DNA from: DATFNV01 sp963827935
GTDB taxonomy: Bacteria > Planctomycetota > Planctomycetia > Gemmatales > Gemmataceae
Assembly (NCBI GenBank): GCA_963827935.1
Contig: CAWHCN010000021.1
Location: 62,001-126,000, forward strand
Reading direction: 5' to 3'
Length of the DNA: 64,000 nt
Translations under genes and position numbers: made by a program
The notes under the pieces: generated by a model
Seen by the model: the letters and a program-made list of their open reading frames with translations, nothing else
Database searches by the model: none
What the model was told of the DNA's origin: nothing
Part shown: positions 1-9,066 of the stretch, piece by piece
Layout: each line of letters begins with the position of its first letter
Numbering within the stretch: the stretch's first letter is position 1

Positions 1-795
1 CTGATCGCCTCCAGTAACTATGTGCTCAACGAAATCCTCGACGCGCCCACCGACCGCAGCCATCCGACGAAGCGCTACCGCCCCATCCCCTCGGGAAAAG
101 TCGCCGTTCCGATCGCCTACGCCCTCTGGGCTGGCCTGGGCCTGGCCGGCCTGGCCCTGGCGCTCGGCCTGGGTTTGGCTTTCTTCGCGGCCGGCCTCTT
201 CCTGCTTGGCATGGGACTGATCTACAACGTCCCGCCTATCCGCTCGAAGGAACTCCCGTATGTCGACGTTCTGACCGAGTCGATCAATAACCCCATCCGG
301 CTGCTGCTGGGCTGGTTCGCCGTCAGCGCGGCAGAGTTCCCTCCCGTGTCGCTGCTGCTCGCGTACTGGATGATTGGGGCCTTCTTCATGGCGAGCAAGC
401 GTCTGGCCGAGTACCGCGGCCTCGGCGACCCGGAGACCGCTGCCGCCTACCGCCGCTCCTTCCGCCACTACGACCAGGAGAAGCTGCTCATCAGCATGTT
501 TTTCTACACCACCTGTTTCGCCCTGTTCCTGGGCGTCTTCATCATCCGCTACCACCTGGAGCTGATCCTCGTTTTTCCCCTGGTGGCGGGGTTCATCTGC
601 TATTACCTGCAAGTCACCTTCAAAAAGGACAGCGCGGCCCAGAATCCGGAACGCCTGTACCGCGAGAAGGGCTTGATGGCGTACTTACTCGTCTGCGTGG
701 CCGCGTTCGTCGGACTGATGTTCGTGCGCATTCCCGCACTGTACGAGCTGTTCCACGTGCAGCAATCGTCCGTGGACCCGCTGTGGAAATTCTGA
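1..795 (+). CDS. UbiA-family prenyltransferase, 5'-truncated (decaprenyl-phosphate phosphoribosyltransferase-like)
   Basis: Frame 1 is open from the first base, so the true start lies outside the window. The visible N-terminus carries the aspartate-rich prenyl-diphosphate motif, N-E-x2-D-x3-D followed by HPTKRYRPIPSGK. The D-x3-D-R-x-HPTKR-x-RP form is typical of the UbiA subgroup acting on decaprenyl-phosphate-type acceptors rather than of ubiquinone UbiA. Several hydrophobic segments follow (about residues 40-80, 105-130, 155-200 and 225-245), as expected for an integral membrane enzyme. The exact substrate cannot be read from this fragment. The next gene starts 42 bases downstream on the same strand. 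Confidence 0.85.
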   Translation: MIASSNYVLNEILDAPTDRSHPTKRYRPIPSGKVAVPIAYALWAGLGLAGLALALGLGLAFFAAGLFLLGMGLIYNVPPIRSKELPYVDVLTESINNPIRLLLGWFAVSAAEFPPVSLLLAYWMIGAFFMASKRLAEYRGLGDPETAAAYRRSFRHYDQEKLLISMFFYTTCFALFLGVFIIRYHLELILVFPLVAGFICYYLQVTFKKDSAAQNPERLYREKGLMAYLLVCVAAFVGLMFVRIPALYELFHVQQSSVDPLWKF

Positions 796-836
796 CCCGC
801 CAGCGACGACAGGCAGGCGCCGAAGGGAGTTTCCGC

Positions 837-2400
837 TTGAACACGTCCGACCCAACGCCGGCCCGCAGCCTCCTTGGGGCAACGACGGCCCGCCCGCCCG
901 CGGTGCTGTTCCTGCTTGGCCTCGTCGCCCTTTACGCCTTGCCGGCCTACTTGATGATGACGCCGGTGGGCGACGCGGACGTTCGGTGGCACATGGCCAC
1001 CGGGCGTGGATCGTCGATCACCGCGCCCTTCCGGACAACGACCCTTTCTCGACCTACGGACAATCCCAACCCTACGTTGCCTATTCCTGGCTCTTCGACC
1101 TGCTCATCTACGGCCTTTATTCCTGGATGGGCTTGACGGGAATTCTTGTTTTCCGGCTCGTCGCTGGGGCCGCGGTGCTCGTCGCGATCCATCGCTTTGT
1201 CGTCCGGCGTGAGCCTGGCTTCCTTCGGAGCACGTTGCTGACGGCCCTGGCCTTCGCCGCCCTGGCCGGGATGTTGTACGAACGGTCTTGGTTATTCACC
1301 CTCCTGTTTACTCTGTGGACGCTGGAGGCCGTCCTCCGCCTGCGTGACGGGAGCGCGACCAGGGTCGTGTGGCTGCTTCCGGTGGCCTTCGCCTTCTGGG
1401 CCAACCTGCATGTCCAGTTCATCTACGGGTTGGCCCTGCTGGGGTTGGCCTGCGTCGCCCCTTTCGGCGATATCCTGCTCAAGCGGCCGGGGTCGGGGCG
1501 GTGGGCTGACACCCCCGGCACCCGCGTCTGGCGGCAGCTCGTGGCGCTGGCCGCCCTCTGCGCGGCGGCCACCCTGGTCAACCCGTATCACCTGCGCCTC
1601 TATGCAGTCGTGGTCGAATACGCTTCGCAGAAGGTGCCGTTCATCGTGGTCAAGGAGTTGCAGGCCCCGACCTTTCGGAATTACCCGGATTGGGCCTTCC
1701 TCGCCCTGGCGCTAGGCGGTGCCTATGCCCTCAACCGCCGTCAGCCCAGGCTGTCGCTGTTCGAGCTGCTGCTGTTTGCAGGCACAACGTTTGCCGCCTT
1801 CCGGGCTCGGCGCGACACCTGGATCCTTATCTTCGTCTGCCTGGCCTTGTTGACAGCTGGTCGCGGCCCTTCACCAGGAGCGATGCGGTTCGCGCTCTCC
1901 TGGGGTCGGGCGGCCGTCGTCGCTGCCGCGCTCGCCGTGGTCTTGGCCGTGCTGTGGGTGCGGCAGGGTCTTTCTGAGAAGGGACTAGCTCTCGCCGTCG
2001 AGAGGACGTATCCGGTGGCGGCTGTGGAACAGGTCAGGAAAGTGGGCTACCCCGGGCCGCTGTTCAACAACTCCGACTGGGGGGGCTTCTTCATCTGGGC
2101 GCTGCCGGAGCGCCGCGTCAGCATGGACGGCCGGGTCAACCTGCACGGCGATGACCGCTTGGCCCGGCACGCCAACACGATGCGCGGGCTTCCGACCAAG
2201 GACGACTCCTGGGACCGCGACCCGGACCTGATGCGTGCCCGCCTCGTCGTGATCCCGCGCGAGAGCGCGGCTCGCCTCGCTTCTGCAAGGGGACCCACGT
2301 TTCCGGCTCGTCTGACCCCGATCCCAGCGACGAGACGCGCGAGCAGCCGAACCTGGCCGTCGTCTTCACTCGCGAGGAAACGACCCCGTCACCGCCTTGA
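837..2400 (+). CDS. Multi-pass membrane protein, unknown function, three single-base frameshifts
   Basis: The reading frame must be rebuilt. It starts at TTG 837 (AAGGGAG seven bases upstream). It loses a base near 1003, between DVRWHMATGR and AWIVDHRALP. It gains a base near 2269 and another at 2313, and then ends PNLAVVFTREE to the stop at 2398-2400. The product of about 520 residues has roughly ten hydrophobic helices. It ends in a soluble tail with NNSDWGGFFIWALPE and DGRVN motifs, a layout common in planctomycete membrane proteins of glycosyltransferase-C-like appearance. I cannot assign a reaction. All three breaks are single bases in otherwise well-kept sequence, so sequencing error is at least as likely as pseudogenisation. 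Confidence 0.65.
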
Positions 2401-2418
2401 CCGCGGGCCGGCTGCTGC

Positions 2419-2446
2419 TTCCTTTCCCGCGCCAGGCGGATATAAT
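2419..2446 (+). promoter_or_regulatory. Possible sigma70-type promoter
   Basis: A perfect TATAAT (2441-2446) lies 16 bases after TTCCTT (2419-2424), in the gap before the gene at 2511. The -35 element is weak and the call rests mainly on the -10 hexamer in a GC-rich background. Confidence 0.4.
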
Positions 2447-2510
2447 GCCGATTCAGACACCATGTCTCGCAGCTCCGGCCTGACGGCGCCCTACCGCGGA
2501 GAAGGCACCC

Positions 2511-4880
2511 ATGCACGACGAATCTGACGATGACCTTCCCTACGATCGTCCCGGCGTGGCGCCGGTGTGGCGCTGGATCGGCATTGCCGGCCTGTTGGCG
2601 GCGGCCGGCCTGCTGGCCCTGGCTCTGGGGCTGATGATCAGCCTGGCGGCACAGACCAACGGTTCCGTCAACAACGGTTGGGGGATGGTTCCCCCGGCTC
2701 CTGGCGTGGCGGCGGTTGGGGCGGATGTGGTGGCGGCAGACGACGCCCTCGAACTTCAGGGGAACCTCCCCTACCCCGTGCAGCAGGATCTGCGCCCTGA
2801 AGGCACGTTCCCCGTTCCCGGCGACCCGGGCCGGCCGCTGGAGCGGCATGCGCCATCGCCGCGGCAGGTGTTCTATCAGGCGGCGGCGGTCGTGTGGACC
2901 AATTCCGATCCGGAAGCGCCCGACCGCGTGCTGATCTCGCCGGATGGTGCCGACATGGCCTACGTCAGCGACGCCGGGCTCATGGTCGGGCCGCGCGGTG
3001 CGCCGGAGCTGATTGGCGACAACGGGCCGGTGGCGGCGCCGGGCTGGGGCCGCCGGCCGCCGGGTGGGATGGTGGGCGGCATGGGCGGAGCCGGCGCCGT
3101 CGCTCGATCGACGGGAGAACGCCCCCGGCCCTTGCTCTGCGGCTGGTCTCGGGTGGAGCCGGTCCGGGTCATCTGGAGCGATGGCAGCGGCCGGATCCGC
3201 GTCTATACCCCGCAGGCCCAGAAGATGGAGCGTAGCCGAGTGCAAGCCGAGTTCGCCCTGTCGCTCCCCGCCGCGGTCGGCGAGCCAGAGCGGCAGCTGG
3301 CCGTTCGGATCGTGTCGCGTCCGAAGACCAGCGGCACTGGGGTCCAGGCCGCCCCGGACCTCACGGAGCTGGTGGCCGTGGATAACACAGGCGTTCCCAT
3401 TCCTCACCCCGGCCTCGGCAAGACCATTCGCCCGGGCCGGATCGCCTCGCTAGCCCTGTCGCCGGACGGCAAGCAACTGGCCCTGGAACAGGGTCTGCCG
3501 GACGGGGACAAGGGCACACTGCGCTGGCGCGTGGTCGTTTCCAGCATGGAAACCGGAGCCGAGGTCTGCGCCAGCCCGCCATCAACTCGCTGCGCCGGGG
3601 TCTGCTGGACGCCCGACAGCAAGGTCATCATTTACGCCCGCAGCCAGACGCCTGTCCCAGCCGACCATTCGCCGCGGCTGCTGAAGGACAGTTGCAATCT
3701 TTACCGCTTCGAGGTGGAGACGAAAAAGGAGACGCGCCTCAGCCGCGGCGGCGGCTTCACCTCGCCGAGCATGACGGACAAGGGCGAGTTGTGTTTTCTC
3801 TCACAGACGCCGCAAGCGGGGGCGCCTCTTCTCGTGGAACTTATGTCGATGATGCTCACCAAGGCCGATGAGGTCGTCCGCGATCAAGAAGAGGCGACTC
3901 GGGACCTAAACAAGCACTGGCAGGCGCGGGCCGATACGGGACTGAAGAAGGCAGGCGTTCCCCCCAAGCCAGATGCTAGCCACCTCAAGCCGGAGGACTT
4001 GAAGAAGCTGGCCGGGGCCTTCGCTGACCAGGTTGCCGCGGCCGAAGAGGAAGGCCCCCTCGATCTGGCGACCCTCAATCGGCAGCGAGAGGAGATAGCC
4101 TCCCTGGAGCTGGCCCCCCCAGACCAGGCCCGCTTCGTCCTGCTGCTGGGTGCGGCCGAGGGAGAGAACCTGCGCGGCCAGGTCAAGGGGTCGTCGTGGC
4201 TGCTGGGGCCTGGGGCGCTCGATACCGCCGTCACCGGCGAGAACCCGTTTGCCGTCGCATTCAATCCCTTCCGCCCGCTGCACTCGCGCCCTGCCGCAGA
4301 GGCGTCGCTGGCCGAGGTCCTCTTCCGGGCCGAGGGTCGCCCGCTGCTCCTGAGCAACGATCCGGCCGCCGTCAAGGTGGCCCTGGAAAAGCAGGTCGAT
4401 CCGGACCTGGCCCGCGGCACCATCCTCCTGCAGAACGACAAGGGCGACGAGGCCGACCGCGTCCTTCTGGACCTGATGAAACGCCACTCGGGCAACCACT
4501 ACCTGGTGCGGCAGGTCGGCACGCTCTTGCAGCAGCACGGCCGTGGCAAGGCGCTGGCCGATCTCCTGCAACCGCTCTGCGACCAGCTGGACGCCGGCGC
4601 GTTTGCCCTGCCACGTGATGCCCACCTTTACAACCTGATGGGCATCACCCTGATGGATGCCAGCCCCAACCGTGGGATCACCGCGTTCCAGGATGCGTTG
4701 CGCTGCGACCTGAAGTACGGTCCGGCGTACCTGAACCTCGCCCAGTCCTATGAAGCAGTCAAACAAACTTCCGATGCGCGGTTGACGCTCCGCCGCTACC
4801 TCAAGCTGTTCCCCGAGGGCGAGCTGGCAGCGGATGCCCGGCGGCGGCTGCGGATCGCCGGCGATGACAACGGGCCGTGA
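2511..4880 (+). CDS. Membrane-anchored propeller-like protein with C-terminal TPR repeats
   Basis: A protein of 789 residues starting at ATG 2511 behind GAGAAGG. One transmembrane helix (about residues 19-45) anchors a large domain with repeats of the type LSPDGKQLA and WTPDSKVIIYAR, which resemble TolB/WD40-type propeller blades. There is a charged stretch around residues 445-520. The last 150 residues contain TPR-like helices (YNLMGITLMD, YGPAYLNLAQSYEAVKQ). A secreted or periplasmic-facing scaffold role is plausible but inferred. It is unlike the PQQ-repeat propellers further downstream. The gene is intact. It follows a possible promoter and stands alone before the ferredoxin gene. Confidence 0.75.
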   Translation: MHDESDDDLPYDRPGVAPVWRWIGIAGLLAAAGLLALALGLMISLAAQTNGSVNNGWGMVPPAPGVAAVGADVVAADDALELQGNLPYPVQQDLRPEGTFPVPGDPGRPLERHAPSPRQVFYQAAAVVWTNSDPEAPDRVLISPDGADMAYVSDAGLMVGPRGAPELIGDNGPVAAPGWGRRPPGGMVGGMGGAGAVARSTGERPRPLLCGWSRVEPVRVIWSDGSGRIRVYTPQAQKMERSRVQAEFALSLPAAVGEPERQLAVRIVSRPKTSGTGVQAAPDLTELVAVDNTGVPIPHPGLGKTIRPGRIASLALSPDGKQLALEQGLPDGDKGTLRWRVVVSSMETGAEVCASPPSTRCAGVCWTPDSKVIIYARSQTPVPADHSPRLLKDSCNLYRFEVETKKETRLSRGGGFTSPSMTDKGELCFLSQTPQAGAPLLVELMSMMLTKADEVVRDQEEATRDLNKHWQARADTGLKKAGVPPKPDASHLKPEDLKKLAGAFADQVAAAEEEGPLDLATLNRQREEIASLELAPPDQARFVLLLGAAEGENLRGQVKGSSWLLGPGALDTAVTGENPFAVAFNPFRPLHSRPAAEASLAEVLFRAEGRPLLLSNDPAAVKVALEKQVDPDLARGTILLQNDKGDEADRVLLDLMKRHSGNHYLVRQVGTLLQQHGRGKALADLLQPLCDQLDAGAFALPRDAHLYNLMGITLMDASPNRGITAFQDALRCDLKYGPAYLNLAQSYEAVKQTSDARLTLRRYLKLFPEGELAADARRRLRIAGDDNGP

Positions 4881-5117
4881 CGGGGAAAGTCGGGCAGCAC
4901 TCAGGCGATCAGGGGCCTCGCCCCTGGACAGGGAGGGAATCTCCTGCTAAGGAATACGGGGGGAAAGGGAGCGTCCGGCCGACCCGTGGGCCGACGCCCC
5001 GCCCCAGCGAGCCACCCGGCGGTTTGTGGCCATTTGCGAGGCGCGGAGCAGCGGCGGGTTCCGGGTCAGCCCTTGCCCGTCCGAGGGCCTCGAACGGAGG
5101 AAAGGACCAAGCGTCTT

Positions 5118-5426
5118 ATGACTCACACCGTCTGCCAGCCGTGTTACGACTGCAAGTATACCGACTGCGTTGCGGTCTGTCCGGTCGAGTGCTTCTATTT
5201 TGACGAGAAGATGCTCTACATCGATCCCGACGATTGCATCGACTGCGAGGCCTGCGTGCCCGAGTGCCCGGTCGAGGCGATCTTCGCCGAGGCGAACGTC
5301 CCGGCGCAGTGGCAGAGCTTCACGCCCCTGAATGCCGAAAAGTGTGCCGCCCTCAAGGAGAGCGGGGCCGGCCACATCACCGAAAAGGGCGATGCGCAAG
5401 AAGGGCCGGAGTGCAAGAAGAAGTAA
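5118..5426 (+). CDS. 7Fe ferredoxin (FdI type)
   Basis: A soluble electron carrier of 102 residues. ATG 5118 is preceded by GGAGG at 5096-5100. The cysteine pattern matches the Azotobacter FdI arrangement: C9, C17 and C50 are placed to bind a [3Fe-4S] cluster, and C21, C40, C43 and C46 a [4Fe-4S] cluster. C12 and C25 are additional. The C-terminal extension after the cluster fold (about residues 60-102) is also typical of this class. An inverted repeat of seven-base units separates it from the ferrochelatase gene. A physiological partner cannot be assigned from the context. Confidence 0.93.
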   Translation: MTHTVCQPCYDCKYTDCVAVCPVECFYFDEKMLYIDPDDCIDCEACVPECPVEAIFAEANVPAQWQSFTPLNAEKCAALKESGAGHITEKGDAQEGPECKKK

Positions 5427-5434
5427 GCATGGGT

Positions 5435-5496
5435 CCGTAGTCCGTAGTCTGTAGTCCGTGGCAGCAAAAGCGCGGACTACGGACTACGGACTACGG
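5435..5496. repeat. Hairpin built of seven-base tandem units
   Basis: Arms 5435-5458 and 5473-5496 are 24-nt inverted copies (23 match) around a 14-nt loop. Each arm is made of tandem GTAGTCC/GGACTAC units. It lies between the ferredoxin stop and the ferrochelatase start, so it could act as an attenuator or transcript-end structure. It has no T-tract. Confidence 0.75.
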
Positions 5497-5507
5497 ACTA
5501 CGGGCTA

Positions 5508-6491
5508 ATGACCACCGGCATTCTCCTCATCCAACTCGGCACCCCCGACGAGCCGACCACCCCCGCACTGCGGCGCTACCTGCGCCAATTCCTTGGCGAC
5601 CCGCGCGTCATCGAGACGCCCACGTTCTGGACGCGCCTGCAATGGCGGCTGGTCCTTAACCTGATCATCCTCCGCACACGCCCGGCCCAGTCGGCGGCCA
5701 AGTATCGTCGCATCTGGGACCCCAAGACCGGCTCGCCGCTCTTGCACATCACGCGTTTGCAGACGGCCGCCCTGCAACGGCTTCTGCCCGATGTGCCGGT
5801 CCGCTTCAGCATGCAGGTCGGCAATCCGCCCGTGGCCGACGTGCTGCACGAGATGATCGCCCAGGGGGTGGAACGTCTGATCGTCCTGCCGATGTATCCG
5901 CAGTATTCGGCCACCACCAATGCCTCGGCCACCGATGTGCTGTTCACAGCGCTCCTACACGAGCGGCGTGTGCCGGCCCTGCGCATCGTGCCGCCGTTCT
6001 ACAACCACCCCGCCTACCTGGATGCGGTGACTGCTGTCATCCGCGAGGAGTTGGCCAAACTGCCGGCTCCGCCGGAACATTACCTGCTCAGCTTTCACGG
6101 CATCCCGATCCGCTATGCCCAGCGTGGCGATCCCTATGCCACGCACGTCAAGCGGACCACCCGGAAGCTGATCGAGCGGCTGGGCTGGCCGGGCGGCCGG
6201 TGGACGCAGACATTTCAATCGCTCTTCGGCCGCGAGCGCTGGCTGCGGCCCTACACTGAGGAAACGCTGTGCGCCCTGGCTCGCCGCGGGGTCCGGCGGG
6301 TCTTCGTGGCCACGCCCGGGTTCACGACAGACTGCCTGGAAACGATTGACGAGCTCGGCCATGAGGTGGCGGCGGCATTCCGGCACGCGGGGGGCGAGGC
6401 GCTATACCGCTGCCCGTGCCTGAACGATCACCCGACGTGGATTGGGGCGATGCACATGCTGATCCGCGAAGAGGGGGCGGGGTGGCTATAG
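5508..6491 (+). CDS. hemH: Ferrochelatase
   Basis: This enzyme inserts Fe(II) into protoporphyrin IX (or coproporphyrin III in the coproporphyrin-dependent route) as a terminal haem-synthesis step. The 327 residues begin with the family start MTTGILLIQLGTPDEPTTPA. They carry the metal-binding histidine motif LLSFHGIP (about residue 195) and the conserved acidic motif TDCLETIDE (about residue 280), plus VLPMYPQYSATTNAS. The length is typical of bacterial enzymes. The gene is intact. Its start lies 11 bases after the palindrome that separates it from the ferredoxin gene. No other haem genes are in the window. Confidence 0.95.
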   Translation: MTTGILLIQLGTPDEPTTPALRRYLRQFLGDPRVIETPTFWTRLQWRLVLNLIILRTRPAQSAAKYRRIWDPKTGSPLLHITRLQTAALQRLLPDVPVRFSMQVGNPPVADVLHEMIAQGVERLIVLPMYPQYSATTNASATDVLFTALLHERRVPALRIVPPFYNHPAYLDAVTAVIREELAKLPAPPEHYLLSFHGIPIRYAQRGDPYATHVKRTTRKLIERLGWPGGRWTQTFQSLFGRERWLRPYTEETLCALARRGVRRVFVATPGFTTDCLETIDELGHEVAAAFRHAGGEALYRCPCLNDHPTWIGAMHMLIREEGAGWL

Positions 6492-6627
6492 CCGTTTAGG
6501 CCGTCCGGAAGCAATGACGTTCCGCGAGGCGTCGGGTCTGAGGCCGGACGTGCTGCGCGTTCGAAGCCACCGTGTGGACACGGCCCCGTCCCAATCCCAA
6601 CGAGCCACTTCGACGCAAATTCGGGAG

Positions 6628-6725
6628 GGAATTATATGCGAGATGGCTCAGCGGCACAACCCGTGTGCCAGCATGATCTTGCGCCGTCAGATCGCGCTCC
6701 GGAGCGCCAGGTCGCATATAATTCC
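6628..6725. repeat. 98-bp MITE-like element, copy 1
   Basis: Perfect 14-bp terminal inverted repeats, ggaattatatgcga at 6628-6641 and its complement at 6712-6725, enclose about 70 bp. The element sits in the 334-base gap between hemH and the von Willebrand A gene, which holds no gene I can support. A second copy with the same ends is at 40487-40586. Similarity continues past the right end (gtgtgtgcgga). A transposase-dependent miniature element is the best guess. Confidence 0.7.
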
Positions 6726-6825
6726 GTGTGTGCGGAGCGCCCGGGCCGTCGAGAAAGAGGCCAATTCCGATCAACATGGACAACTATTGCAGCACCCGGC
6801 GCTGCCTCATTCCTTCCGACCGTTC

Positions 6826-7734
6826 TCAGCGAGGAATCGCCGCCACCCGGTGTGTCCCGCCGCTGAGCCGGCCCAGGAGTTTCAATGGCGTATCCTCACC
6901 CGTGCCGGCGTCATTGTTAATTTCCACGGTGTGAATCACGGCCCTGCCGCGGTTGAGGCGCAACACGGTTCGCACCTGGTCGGCGGTCATCTCATCCGCA
7001 TCGGTCACGAAAAAGATGACCTCGGCTCCCAACGTCACCGCTCGCCGCAGGGCGGCCATATGATCGGTCCCTCCCTCGGCGCGCACGCCGTTCACCAGCC
7101 GGGCGACGGCTTGCCGGTTCGCCTCCGTGGCCGGGACGAGGCCGATCTGTCCGCCGATATGCACCGGTTCGCTCTGCCGGTTGTAGAGGATGACTGCAAA
7201 GCGAGCGTCCCGCGGCAACGAATCGACTCCGGCCAGCAGCTCGCGTTTGGCGATGGCCAGGGCGCCGCTGAGGCCCATGCTCATGGACCGGTCGATGACG
7301 AACACGACGCTTCGCGCCGTGGCCGGGGGCCGGAGCAAGCCTTGCCCATGTCCGTCGGCTCCGCCCCCGGCGCCAGCCGTCGGTGCAGACCCCACATTCC
7401 CGGTCGCATCCGGAAGCGGAGATACGATTGGCAACTGGCCGACGTCAGACACGAATTCCGACGCCTCCTCGCCACCTGGCTGCGAAATGGGATGCGTCCG
7501 GTCAGCTCGTTTTGGGCCGGACGACGGGTCATCCAGGATGGTGGTGCCAGGAGGATCGTCCAGGGCGACCAGATCGACGGGGACGGGGGTGCCGGCCGGG
7601 GCGCCTTCGCCGGCTGTGAGGAGCAGGGTCCCTAGCCCGAACAGGGCATGCAGGGCGACTGACACGGTCAAGGGAAGCCAGAGGCGGAAAGGCCGAGGGC
7701 AACAGATGGATGGGGGCGACGAGAGCGCTTCCAT
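6826..7734 (-). CDS. Membrane-anchored von Willebrand factor A domain protein
   Basis: A protein of 302 residues. An N-terminal hydrophobic helix (about 17-41) is followed by a proline/glycine-rich linker and a vWA domain from about residue 140. The MIDAS metal site is visible: D-R-S-M-S-M (DxSxS), then the conserved threonine in GGTDH and the late aspartate in FVTDADE. This fold binds divalent metal and a protein ligand. Planctomycetes carry many such cell-envelope copies. The partner is unknown. It is divergent from the candidate RNA at 7775-7909, whose upstream sequence overlaps this gene's leader. Confidence 0.85.
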   Translation of the reverse strand: MEALSSPPSICCPRPFRLWLPLTVSVALHALFGLGTLLLTAGEGAPAGTPVPVDLVALDDPPGTTILDDPSSGPKRADRTHPISQPGGEEASEFVSDVGQLPIVSPLPDATGNVGSAPTAGAGGGADGHGQGLLRPPATARSVVFVIDRSMSMGLSGALAIAKRELLAGVDSLPRDARFAVILYNRQSEPVHIGGQIGLVPATEANRQAVARLVNGVRAEGGTDHMAALRRAVTLGAEVIFFVTDADEMTADQVRTVLRLNRGRAVIHTVEINNDAGTGEDTPLKLLGRLSGGTHRVAAIPR

Positions 7735-7774
7735 GCCGCGGGACTCCTGGCGGTCTCAAGGCAAGTCAAGGGCC

Positions 7775-7909
7775 GGGTCGATACCACCGATGCCAAGGCG
7801 GCAACGAGGCCACGGCTCCCGCGGGAGCCACCCTTGGCAAGCTTTCGTCTTGTGGTGCTGACCCACCCTGAGGAGGAGCGGCGGCGCATGGCAGCGCCGC
7901 CGCTTTTTT
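7775..7909 (+). ncRNA. Candidate structured small RNA with intrinsic terminator
   Basis: Three nested stems can be drawn on the plus strand. 7775-7787 pairs with 7852-7864 (12 of 13 positions pair, two of them G-U). 7792-7798 pairs with 7832-7838 (perfect). 7814-7819 pairs with 7824-7829 around a CGCG loop. A terminator hairpin with a T6 tract follows at 7878-7909. The two G-U pairs would be mismatches on the other strand, which favours plus-strand transcription. No plus-strand gene lies on either side, so a riboswitch or leader is unlikely. I could not match it to 6S, SRP, tmRNA or RNase P RNA. Confidence 0.5.
7878..7909 (+). terminator. Rho-independent terminator
   Basis: A perfect 10-bp stem, gcggcggcgc (7878-7887) with gcgccgccgc (7894-7903), has a 6-nt loop and is followed by six T residues (7904-7909). 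Both flanking protein genes are on the minus strand, so it serves a plus-strand transcript that is not a recognisable gene. Confidence 0.85.
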
Positions 7910-7954
7910 GCGCCGCTTCCATAGCCGCGATCACACCGCGAGACAAGATCAAAG

Positions 7955-8022
7955 GCGAGCGGCCGGGCGTCAGCCGGCCGGTGAACTGCCCCAAACCGGC
8001 CGGCTTACGCCCGGCAGCTCGC
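7955..8022. repeat. GCCGGCCGG-type palindrome downstream of the thioredoxin gene
   Basis: Imperfect inverted repeat (7955-7982 with 7995-8022) ending directly at the stop of the gene at 8023. It belongs to the same family as the palindrome at 8908-8974 on the other side of that gene. Confidence 0.7.
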
Positions 8023-8886
8023 CTAGTACAGCACCGCCCTCAGCCTGTCGCGGTAGCTCTCCGCCAGCTCGCTCCGAACGCCGATAACCTGGAAGACCTT
8101 GACCATCGCTTCGCGGACCTTGGCGTTGGCCAACTTCTTGTCGCGTTCCGCGGCGGAAAGGAGCATTTCCAGGGCGTCGGGGTATCGGCCGGCCGCCGCC
8201 AGGACGCACCCCAGTTGATAGCCCACCTCGGCGTTTTCGGGCTGGGCGGCCAGGCGCTGCCGCAAGCCCGCTTCGCTACCGAACTCGCGGGCCAGCGCTT
8301 TCAAGGCCAGGACGGCGTTGAGCCGTTCGACCTCGCCTGATTCCGGACTGCCGGGCGGGACTCGGCGAAGCAACTCCGCCGCCGCCTCATCCTGTCCGCG
8401 GGCGATGAGGACCCGGGCCAGGCCGACCCGGGCTGCCTCCGGCGGCCGTTCCGCCGTTAGCACCCGGCGGTAAAGCGCTTCCGCCTCCGCGGGGCGGGAC
8501 GTTTCCAGGTCGTGGGCCTGTTGTGCCTGCTTTTCGGACTCGGACGGCGAAATCCGGTCGATGAACTCGCGTACGGCCGGCTCCGGCAGCAGCCCCTCAA
8601 ATTCGAGCACGATTTGCCCGTTGCGAATCGCCTTGACCGCCGGGATCGACTCGATCTGGAAGGCCGCGGCCAGTTGCTGACACTCGTCGGTATTGATCTT
8701 GGCCAGCACGAACTGACCTTGGCGTTCCGCGGCCAGCCCTTCGAGGATCGGGCCCAGAGCCCGGCAGGGGCCGCACCAGGGGGCCCAGAAATCGACCACG
8801 ACAGGGACCGTTTTCGAGCGCTCCATCACCTCGCGCTCGAATTCCGCTTCCGCCACCTCGATGACCCATGCTTGATCGGCGTTCAA
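8023..8886 (-). CDS. Thioredoxin-domain protein with TPR region (CnoX/YbbN-like)
   Basis: The N-terminal thioredoxin fold (about residues 1-110) carries an intact W-C-G-P-C active site in VVDFWAPWCGPCRALGP and the cis-proline of ESIPAVKAI. About 165 residues of helical TPR-like repeats follow (residues 120-287). This architecture matches CnoX/YbbN chaperone-redox proteins. The E. coli protein lacks the CxxC pair, whereas both cysteines are kept here, so thiol-disulfide activity is likely. The start is TTG 8886, placed by GGAGGAG about nine bases upstream. Palindromes of the same family lie on both sides. Confidence 0.88.
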   Translation of the reverse strand: MNADQAWVIEVAEAEFEREVMERSKTVPVVVDFWAPWCGPCRALGPILEGLAAERQGQFVLAKINTDECQQLAAAFQIESIPAVKAIRNGQIVLEFEGLLPEPAVREFIDRISPSESEKQAQQAHDLETSRPAEAEALYRRVLTAERPPEAARVGLARVLIARGQDEAAAELLRRVPPGSPESGEVERLNAVLALKALAREFGSEAGLRQRLAAQPENAEVGYQLGCVLAAAGRYPDALEMLLSAAERDKKLANAKVREAMVKVFQVIGVRSELAESYRDRLRAVLY

Positions 8887-8907
8887 CGTGTTGTCTCCTC
8901 CGTCTGT

Positions 8908-8974
8908 GGCGAGCGGCCGGCGTTAGCCGGCCGGTTTCGGCTTTTCACCGGCCGGCTAACGCCGGCCACTCGCC
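8908..8974. repeat. Palindrome, GCCGGCCGG family
   Basis: 28-nt arms 8908-8935 and 8947-8974 match at 27 positions with an 11-nt loop. It lies between the divergent thioredoxin and MFS genes, upstream of the MFS promoter, and is related to the repeat at 7955-8022. Confidence 0.8.
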
Positions 8975-9000
8975 ACCATTGTACGGCAAAGCGGTTTTGT

Positions 9001-9028
9001 TTGACCGGGCGGGCCGAACCGCTATGCT
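9001..9028 (+). promoter_or_regulatory. Sigma70-type promoter for the MFS gene
   Basis: TTGACC (9001-9006), a 16-base spacer and TATGCT (9023-9028) lie 38 bases before the MFS start codon. Confidence 0.55.
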
Positions 9029-9066
9029 GGGGCCGTCGCCTTACTCTCCGCGGAACGGGGCACCTG

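Noticed and set aside
4877..5117. A plus-strand frame before the ferredoxin gene
   Set aside because: No motif, no ribosome site, and it ends inside the ferredoxin gene in another frame. It is counted as leader sequence.
6514..7635. A 373-codon plus-strand frame across the hemH-vWA gap and the vWA gene
   Set aside because: It lies antisense to the vWA gene and crosses the MITE-like repeat, and has no recognisable domain.
7668..7994. A 108-codon minus-strand frame over the candidate small RNA
   Set aside because: It crosses the strong terminator hairpin and the palindrome, has low-complexity composition and no ribosome site.
8512..9066. N-terminal extension of the MFS frame
   Set aside because: It is antisense to the thioredoxin gene and lies upstream of the promoter at 9001. 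The transporter start at 9067 fits the homology.
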